Assembly (NCBI RefSeq): GCF_001436305.1
Contig: NZ_AZFO01000022.1
Span: 1-38,472 of the forward strand
DNA from: Lactobacillus ultunensis DSM 16047
GTDB taxonomy: Bacteria; Bacillota; Bacilli; Lactobacillales; Lactobacillaceae
DNA: 38,472 bases
Reading direction: 5' to 3'
Shown: one piece after another, positions 36,501 to 38,472 of the stretch
Layout: every line of letters starts with the position of its first letter
How positions within the stretch are numbered: position 1 is the stretch's first letter
The notes under the pieces: model-generated
What the model saw: the letters and a program-made list of their open reading frames with translations, nothing else
Told to the model about the DNA's origin: nothing
Database searches by the model: none
Made by a program: the position numbers and the translations under genes

Positions 36501-38196
36501 TGCTTACTATGTCTTAGCTGGACAAAATGGTGTGAACTCTTTCCCAATTACTGGTGATATATCAAGTGATGGTAACTACTATGTAGGTAATTACTACGTT
36601 TACTTGAAACACTACATTGCAGAAACTGATAATCAACTACCAGGATCTGAAGCTTTGGTAAAGACTTTCACGAGAAAGATTGTTTACCGTGGTACTAAGG
36701 ACGACGGTAGAACTTATCAACATGCATATGGTTCTCCAACAGGTAGTTATGAGTACACTCAGACTGTAGTCTTTAAACGTAAGGCTTATGAGGATATGGT
36801 AACCAAACAAATTATTGGCTATACCGACTGGACTAGTGATCAGCCAGAATTTGAGTCTGTTGTTTCTAAGCGACCTAAGGACTTAACTTACAACTATATT
36901 GATAAGCCAGTTGTAGCCAGTCTAATAGTTAATCCTGAATCAACCAAAACTTATCTAGGAACAATAGTTGTAACATATCGTTATAGCGAAATTTATAACA
37001 GAACTTATGCTGTAACAGTTAATTACGTTGATGAGAACGGTCAAAAGATTAAAGATTCAACGATAACCGATAACTATCCGGATGATTCAGAGTATCAGAC
37101 TATTTATCCAACTACAATTACTACTTCTAATGGTCAGACTTATGAATTCGAAAAAATTTCTCCACATAGTGATTGGCCAAATGGTAAAATTGATGCGGCG
37201 GATGTGGAAGTAACTTATGTTTATAAATTGAGACAACCGACGGACATTAAGCATCTGGTAACTGTTTATTATATTGATAAGGATGGCATGCCAATCAGAC
37301 CACAAATTAGTTTGCCAGAAGAGTTTAAACCAGGTGAGTCATATGATGTTTCTGGTTATGAAACTGCAATAATTTATTATAATGGTGAAGAATATAGCTT
37401 TAAGGATGTTAAACGTGGTGATCAGCCAAATGGTAAAATCGCTAACAGCGATGTAACCGTAACCTTTATTTATCAGAAAATTTCAGATACGGATGAGTTC
37501 AAGGTTACGATTAACTATGTCGATGAGGATGGCAACGCCATCAAAGATCCGGTAATTGATAGTATGATTGATGGTGCTCACTATGATGTAACAGACTATA
37601 AGCCAGCTGAGGTCCAGTTTAACGGTCGGATTTATAGGTTCGATAAAGTTTTGGCTGGTAGTGATCCGGAAAATGGTACAATCCAAGATCGTGATGTAGT
37701 AATAACTTATGTTTATAGGTTAACTGATGGCATTGTGATAGGGCCAGCTCCAGCGCCTCAGCCGGGAGAAGAGCTAAAACTAAAACCTCAATCAGCACCA
37801 CAAGCGCCAGAGGTGCCGCAGGCTCCTACAGAGTCAGTACCAATTAAAGAATTAAAGCAGTCGACGTATGAGTTAACAAGACAGATTCCAATAGAACCGC
37901 AACAACCGATAAATAATAAGTATGAGCTAGCTCACTCACCACAGAAGTTTTCTAACAAAAAATCAACCAGAAAGGAAAATATCGTTAACCGTGCTCCCAA
38001 GAATAAGGTCTTGAATAATATGCCTAAGCAACCTGTAGTACCTGCAGTCAATGTAGTGAAGAAGACGCAAAGTAAGGATACTTTGCCACAAACAGGTGAG
38101 AAGCAAAATCAAGTAGGTTTGTTTGGTTTGATTGCCCTTTCATTTACAAGTATTATGTCCTTTTTGGGAATAGATCATAAGAAGAAAAAGAAATAA
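21529..38196 (+). CDS. Giant LPxTG adhesin with YDG/MBG-type, Mub-like and MucBP repeats (main part)
   Basis: 5555 codons with no signal peptide of its own; joined to the upstream ORF it would be 5784 residues (roughly 600 kDa). Order: a unique N-terminal region with three related modules (about 21530-23985); seven YDG/MBG-type beta repeats (23985-26425); a Mub-like block (26425-27085); two more repeats (27085-27805); a second Mub-like block (27805-29385); about 22 repeats (29385-36335); a third Mub-like block (36335-37000); three MucBP repeats (37003-37720); a Pro/Gln-rich stalk; LPQTG (38083-38097), a membrane segment and a Lys tail. Sortase A would link it to peptidoglycan. The likely role is binding mucus or other host or matrix ligands. 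ATG 21529 has no proper ribosome site, so independent translation is doubtful. Confidence 0.9.
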   Translation: MNEQEQHNALTDLRKKVNQLSVADQIKLASFIGTDESRYSTSLDDINWNGVGYLAGIHKTDQTTSVDNDLDLSVTQNDFNLHSKEGLASGYSYSFEWANPTASHQFNDKGYVQLGIKGTLTHAGRTVQTKTWTFTFLKRGMSYADYFNSADQSKLQALTHALEPNSVLNSDRQLAASPQILTNITVDNCSYSGQELADAGILNNIRWSGVHRTPASSEGKEEWTPTAGIILLFSDNSSTGQMNASLTIRSTLVTTAIFATTQGNNTWHTINVGNGIDAGNAVKGVGNASRLSIFSPTYTWLKDMPNVTPGMTAAQIIANHKLTQEDVNKLEAGPHTLYVLVSYTAKEYHSGVASSRPDGYQIVKINVNSLNQIIHVEPHSPVNVHVGQLSSDFDTDSAADHMSAWYIGFDGQKKDLIIDPGKFGQSNYPIKSIIWDQKPGSYVDPTTHQLDNTKASIKVVYADSASDEDVDQSIITIDLDKATAKTGLSINGGDTVNNSADSALQSSTSVDSSQITRWQPSYEWVYDQNGTALDASHQYDTKWNKNHTSFTGYVKVTYYKADRDGNLVLENNQKVYDGYQIVPVNIKIKSMADQMGVQLYNDLDYMNSHPITNKDDIEPQYKLTWGCNIQEVHWKAGVSQATIDKYIRSVDRFETAYEHSFPVQTIHTDSQGNKYYVVVPGMKILFTDGSQLHYGTDTTPTIPTRVYPPENKNTTVPTFVAKDMGAFNSTSAKGQLTNLAESLLGTYKQDYYWVVKDSSVHQHTLEGIPVTGYRALKDSDIASAGTKSDIYVMVKYTKERGNGEPDGYYMVNVPINLISGVYTDPQSKTFDNQAVTADQIVNELKSGTMTLKMSDGTALAIPSDLSSADIEWLDSTGGPLTDAPIYAGSYKFELSLTGFNKLKNANTGKIFENTSIDYTIKVAPVSVTLNGKGERDYNGHVVSTDDLKNDSSDPIKVMFTFPGNTSDSYTLVDGDYSWYTKDGNNYVAYNNNLAGSNGAPTGVGTYYLKINDTGKQNIQNWLRSKLGDKYFNSLKWSPSSFSDDNYASFKINQEKVKFILGGESSGVYIGSAQAINNIKSFDKGGSIYFKTNYPDFQSTNLEAGDVDWYDSSMNKLTGAPTDVGTYYIKLKDSVISDLKNKLIQAAGYGLDGTTQNITFEDNGVGGQATYKITPSSNVVTVSGTQTNEYSGSEISVDYQADGTNSVKVTIAKATGNTDGKVASLTGVTLTSGDFKIVDNPAINVGDYHIVLTDAGLNKIKNALGSNYDITNDGTKYGTLTITPAEASAKLAGSNHKDYDGSAVTLTEVNSSTGDIEVALTYPGSTAASTYTLHAGDYIWYNEDGSEELANNGAAPTNAGTYTIKLTNAGITNIEKAIKQKTDPSGATKSNVKFTDKDGNGTILGSAKFTINKRALTDLTFSGSDSKTYDGSVGTIDPAKAKNWTATGLQNNETLNVSGLTADDFKWESGSAPTNKGDYNIVLSQNGINKLLQNNSNYIFNLNSVKIGSHVVYTINPSKNVVTVSGTQTNEYTGSGIGVNYQADGTNSVKVTIAKVADNTDGKAASLTGVTLTSGDFKIVNDSGNDVTAINVGDYRIVLTDAGLNKIKNALGNNYDITEASDKYGKLTITPAAQINIHYVDVTGIANSANYASQGKTIDSQDKTVTNDPNADFSLSGVSDAWDYGNADWDYVSSTNLTKFPNNGQTTTDGNYYVATYNVYLKAKANNDTKTLHKTVTYVDANGNRLDVTQPTESNLTVTKTHNRGEFNSNGSAKYVWTISNLDKTSFDTLDFPATLTIKGKTAYLNLDSSHFAYSPNTGSAIKITTGSDGQKVVTLTADPDAADGTIYSFTLPYVTPVITLSGSGTKVYGSADTPTVKPAWDEQGLLPSTSLDTSGLVNADGTFKSQYFTWYLQGANNNLTEITGTPKNVGTYVVKLNAAGLAKLQADNSKYAGLTKDNFSGSMTYTITQADATATLGGSNSKTYDGAAVTLDEINSRNGDIKVTVSFPGVTDAQKTITLTANDYVWDTSDDHAPIDASTTPYTLKLSITGISRIKSLIESEAGSGTDAQGNEVSNVKFAENAVGGSAEFTINEGTEDRYIQYQFVDADKNDSTVGSPVTVSGKAGQNVTISGLDVPTHYELATGQTIPTSITFLDQSTDSAKPTVVQIKLVHQHGETTQYETRQITVHYVYGAGEHAGQKAHDDAVLDVYYKRTGDTDLVTSKMVDTAPWLFDGSYNADGFSNGYKVVSGTWTLPTSWNPVEAEVPTIDGYKAYLNGDWTKNKDDKQSTVPANKFVFPSYNNPGTSDTSLNSTAYTDAATIYEATPEHTIYYVPAEQVEGRTVTEHFKKYVSGDFNDPNSYTDADVVTLPDGTKQSYAQIKVWYKKDATGFATNGSTDPSKWKATYGSWKWDSTVGDASTPGFTVISGKGLWSGIANGSGNSWGISFPPLDGYKAISLKEDLSYGSGTFGSPISGGFTNATDPAWYYRNSLTTFYIPKSLLSKTVTRTIKITNPDGTVRSIPQKVTFNREARLNNNDTVVVLGALKDNVYHFTPGNNVWNYKSTDRDGIPTGTWAEYNVTKPGYTALVDGNVATSVTEATVTPDTADSTVDVTYIKNSGTITISHDEVDQTYTGNAADTVIPSGITHDIQKSNNLLTWPTGAENVTLDSSDFSFANTNGDILTDKPVNVGTYHIVLNKQGLDKFKNLDSNFTWKYDPKTSYVVYKITKATPHVAFQGTGSKTYDGSALSSSDYSTQIGLAITDAPNAGNDPISLTAGTDYVWTKGSHKYTTAPVDAGDYTIELTDAGKNKIKAATANGDNLDWANAVISGTGTYTINKADATVKFGGDATKTYDGSAISNYQFSYNPTDGFNAPGTTSTNFALTAGTDYVWYQTDSEGHKTGCALTNAPVNVGNYIVELTTAGINKIKDINSSNLNWTSITGSGNYDITPASATATIAGSATVTYTGSPAVIDYGSASSPNYTVTLSNNQHYTLQAGDLDFVANDHTNANSTGYVLKLTQAGLDHIKAAEGTTNSNYTWTFDSTGSSAKLIVKKADATWTLSGDNSSQYTKTYDGQDVSTADTGMKVTLAYPDPAGNSHDYLFDTSDYEIKNAAGTVVSEMKNAGTYTISLTESGINKIKAVQADNLNWSGSGQITVTINKKALTDVSFSGSDSKMYDGTAGAINADKAGNWQATGLVSGENFNATGLTDADFKWDGSTPTDAGSYEIVLNDDGLHKLQANNANYDFSKVTGHIAYTIEKADATWTLSGDNNSQYTKTYDGQAVSTADIGMKVTLAYPDPAGSSHNYSFASTDYEIKDSAGTVVTEMKNAGTYTISLTESDINKIKAIQADNLNWSGSGQITVKINKKTLTDVSFSGTDSKKYDGTAGTINVDKAGNWQATGLISGESFNATGLTNADFKWDGSTPTNAGDYQIILNDDGLQKLQSINANYDFSKVTGHIAYTIEKAKATINLAGSQTKDYNGEAGTIDASNFTPSVKTDNGVDWTIPSTTTFDSNDFIFTDDQGNQITAPTALGDYHVYLSASGLNKIKTDTTNYDWADGSLGIYKIQKNSDSTVSLTDVSDGQSETYKGSAYGNTDIDVSDYKLTLPTGFTYTLQASDLEFVPSTDATNVGTYHVELSQAGKDHLNAADPTHFSFDFSKFNAGEGTFKITKASASAAFLGNGSKTYDGNAISGYAPTVSITAPGVVASDNPALTAGTDYVWTKDGHTYTSAPVDAGTYTVELTTTGKNKIKEVNSANLTWTDAEITGTGTYIITKATPTVTFQGAGSKTYNGSALNTSDYTTQVGLAITDAPNAGENPISLTAGIDYVWTKDGHTYTTAPVDAGTYTIELTTNGKNKIHTATANGDNLDWRNAVISGTGTYKITEVAATANLSGENNRDYNGSAVSTADLNNGGNITVTIAIPNSTKTISYTLQDDDYTWTAGSAPTDQGSYTLSLNKANVLAHLKAQIAADSTWKGNVGIIASALSGTATFTVNKKAATVSLTGSTTVTYDGNQVETPLAQLKDKISGTDLVSGQSLDLSGLTADDFDWYDASGDKLNNAPTDHGTYTIKLNTAGFATLKNKNTNYSLSIKDDQNSYSYEIKQAKGSVALDGSRTITFGTADPDYYKHYSVTLTTDPTAIHGFTPSYTLQAGDLEFSSDNGRTWSTSVPTTVDTYQVKLSDAGRNNLIAANKDNGNIDWPANSFTGIKTYIIEAATATAALGGNANMTYDGQVAELSNVNSGSIQVNVTIPGTTGNHTYTLQTGDYTWNTTGRVAPTDAGDYTISFDLTATGKAHLKNFIDGIAGAGNVDIPASVTGTADFKIKQLAITVNEGNSDEKTYDSNPASISLDTLKNSLSGSGLVSGQNLDTSTLTASDFDWYQGTTKLTGAPSDAGDYTIKLNAHGLQALQTANKNYSFSAITGDYDYTINQANATIKLDEATNQQTATWDGNNISLDLTKFQPSITTDNSHQATIDLPSTLTLTAGDYQITQDGTVKTPKEPGTYTVKLTEQGWQKVRDAITGHDNYNWKSTGSGKLIINKATATAKLSGSGSVTYTGSIAQIPYPGSYEITLSNGERYIVQFGDLEFISGNNPVNVGDYRVKLSNAGLRHISEVEGNHYDYTYDNSTAILSITPASATATLEGTGQHDYDGSVASLSEGRYSVELSNGMTYNLQPGDYTWATGTVPIAAGTYNISLTTQGKNHINALTTVGTTNNYDWTFASNANFKVAQMPVTITVSNNGRNGQSVVYGQPMTIDPSHYQVIITTEDGRTLTGWTPLAGDLQFEGATPVNVGDQYKVILSEQGMRGIKAEFGIRNYTYKKTGNGNFTVTPAKATITLIGDDNMIYSGNPAGLNASKYRLTLPSGFTHTLTNSDLQFIDARGNQIDPPTNVGDYHVALTTTTLNAIEALDGNNGKNYEWTIKQNRATYEINRASEIIIHYRDVNDDNEPESGWTSTSGKALDHDQIVVGTAGGRFNLNSVGGKWNYVAAYYVLAGQNGVNSFPITGDISSDGNYYVGNYYVYLKHYIAETDNQLPGSEALVKTFTRKIVYRGTKDDGRTYQHAYGSPTGSYEYTQTVVFKRKAYEDMVTKQIIGYTDWTSDQPEFESVVSKRPKDLTYNYIDKPVVASLIVNPESTKTYLGTIVVTYRYSEIYNRTYAVTVNYVDENGQKIKDSTITDNYPDDSEYQTIYPTTITTSNGQTYEFEKISPHSDWPNGKIDAADVEVTYVYKLRQPTDIKHLVTVYYIDKDGMPIRPQISLPEEFKPGESYDVSGYETAIIYYNGEEYSFKDVKRGDQPNGKIANSDVTVTFIYQKISDTDEFKVTINYVDEDGNAIKDPVIDSMIDGAHYDVTDYKPAEVQFNGRIYRFDKVLAGSDPENGTIQDRDVVITYVYRLTDGIVIGPAPAPQPGEELKLKPQSAPQAPEVPQAPTESVPIKELKQSTYELTRQIPIEPQQPINNKYELAHSPQKFSNKKSTRKENIVNRAPKNKVLNNMPKQPVVPAVNVVKKTQSKDTLPQTGEKQNQVGLFGLIALSFTSIMSFLGIDHKKKKK
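22336..23985 (+). repeat. Triplicated N-terminal module (about 100 aa)
   Basis: Three diverged copies lie at about 22336-22644, 22990-23295 and 23680-23985. Each has a Y-x-W motif (PTYTWLKD, PSYEWVYD, DYYWVVKD), then VLVSYT/VKVTYY/VMVKYT, and ends in a DGY-x-(I/M)V-x-(V/I)N(I/V) strand (PDGYQIVKINVN, YDGYQIVPVNIK, PDGYYMVNVPIN). The family is not one I can name. Confidence 0.55.
25057..26421 (+). repeat. Repeat pair (25057-25380 and 26083-26421)
   Basis: Two closely similar units share VTVSGTQTNEY, YQADGTNSVKVTIAK, LTGVTLTSGDFKIV and VLTDAGLNKIKNALG. The second carries a five-codon insertion after FKIV. Two unrelated YDG units lie between them. Confidence 0.85.
29704..33180 (+). repeat. Dispersed 330-bp repeat pair (29704-30033 and 32851-33180)
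   Basis: Both copies are exactly 110 codons and share LAITDAPNAG, NPISL/DPISLTAG, YTTAPVDAG, ATANGDNLDW and AVISGTGTY. They are separated by about 2.8 kb of other units, so recombination between them could delete a multi-unit block in frame. Confidence 0.85.
30691..31926 (+). repeat. Tandem 618-bp duplication within the repeat array
   Basis: Copy 1 is 30691-31308 and copy 2 is 31309-31926, each exactly 206 codons and covering two YDG units. Both start ATWTLSGDN and end VTGHIAYTIEKA at the protein level, with only scattered substitutions. This is the youngest visible duplication in the gene. Confidence 0.9.
37003..37720 (+). repeat. Three MucBP repeats
   Basis: Copies lie at about 37003-37230, 37252-37477 and 37498-37720. 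Each begins V-x-(V/I)-x-Y-(V/I)-D-(E/K)-(D/N)-G and ends NG-x-I...DV-x-(V/I)-T-(Y/F)-(V/I)-Y, the MucBP signature of lactobacillus mucus-binding proteins. Confidence 0.85.
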
Positions 38197-38285
38197 AGGA
38201 GGGTTAATAAGTAGTTTATTGAAATAAATGTTTAGTGGAAAAGCCACTAGGGGTAAAATAAAATGCGTTAGGATTTTGAAATATT

Positions 38286-38300
38286 GGCTCTTTGTCAAAC
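38286..38300. other. Possible insertion-sequence terminal repeat
   Basis: GGCTCTTTGTCAAAC resembles the outer ends of ISL3-family elements, which commonly begin GGCTCTTT. If real, the element extends to the right beyond the window. From memory of the family only; the partner end is not in the window. Confidence 0.3.
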
Positions 38301-38312
38301 ACCCTAAAGTAT

Positions 38313-38356
38313 AAAGGTAGATAGAAAGATGACGATGTTTTTATCTACCTTTTTTC
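38313..38356. terminator. Terminator hairpin after the adhesin gene
   Basis: AAAGGTAGATA (38313-38323) pairs with TATCTACCTTT (38342-38352) and T residues follow. Outer bases AGTATAA/TTATACTT can extend the stem past a bulge. It could also stop a leftward transcript. Confidence 0.7.
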
Positions 38357-38451
38357 TTATACTTAGATTGAGGTTGAGGTCGACAACAGAATGGAATATT
38401 GAATTCGACTGTCAAACGGGCCCATAAATATTTATTTTCAATCAAACTAGA
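38341..38451 (-). pseudogene. Leftward coding remnant at the window edge
   Basis: On the minus strand an open stretch of 36 codons reads IENKYLWARLTVEFNIPF, then CCRPQPQSKYKKKGR and a stop at 38341-38343, inside the hairpin. The charged end looks like a protein C-terminus. A stop codon lies just upstream in this frame, and a neighbouring frame stays open to the window edge (SEIHTLNLV), so a frameshifted gene, possibly a transposase, is one reading. Too short to identify. Confidence 0.28.
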
Positions 38452-38472
38452 TTAAGGGTGTGGATCTCAGAG

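Overview
The window is low-GC Firmicutes DNA. It most likely comes from Lactobacillus in the delbrueckii/acidophilus group (acidophilus, crispatus, helveticus relatives). The evidence is AAGGAGG-type ribosome binding sites, an ssrA tag reading ANNKNSYALAA, a comG operon close to ytxK-ackA, YSIRK and LPxTG surface-protein signals, MucBP and YDG/MBG-type repeats, and an IS200/IS605-type tnpB element. The species cannot be fixed from sequence alone.

Layout. Positions 1-4.4 kb hold a 6-phospho-beta-glucosidase, a membrane-tethered alpha/beta hydrolase and, convergent to them, an APC amino acid permease. Positions 4.5-6.4 kb hold a 33-residue membrane peptide gene coupled to a stand-alone zinc-type ribosomal protein S14, a VanZ-like membrane protein, and a YebC-family protein. 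Positions 6.38-7.79 kb are a tnpB-only IS605-type element whose tnpB is broken by a one-base frameshift. Positions 7.9-11.5 kb are a complete comGA-GB-GC-GD-GE-GF-GG competence pseudopilus operon. Positions 11.5-14.3 kb hold ytxK, ackA and the tmRNA gene ssrA. Positions 14.3-15 kb hold a possible very short transcript and a leftward 83-codon XhlA/holin-like gene. Positions 15-20.7 kb hold a beta-helix DUF3737-type protein with a MalY/PatB-type C-S lyase, then mannose-6-phosphate isomerase, an SdpI-like membrane protein and an OmpR-type two-component system.

Positions 20.8-38.2 kb are one giant surface-adhesin locus. A 229-codon ORF carrying the YSIRK signal peptide is followed in the -1 frame by a 5555-codon ORF. 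The long ORF carries a triplicated N-terminal module, about 30 YDG/MBG-type repeats of roughly 105 residues interrupted by Mub-like blocks, three MucBP repeats and an LPQTG sorting signal. One extra A in an A6 run would fuse them into a 5784-residue protein. As written, the secretion signal and the wall anchor are in different frames. This is the most interesting feature of the window. It could be a decayed adhesin, an on/off (phase-variable) locus, a recoding site or a sequencing error.

The right edge (38.28-38.47 kb) has a strong hairpin, a short leftward coding remnant and a sequence resembling an insertion-sequence end.
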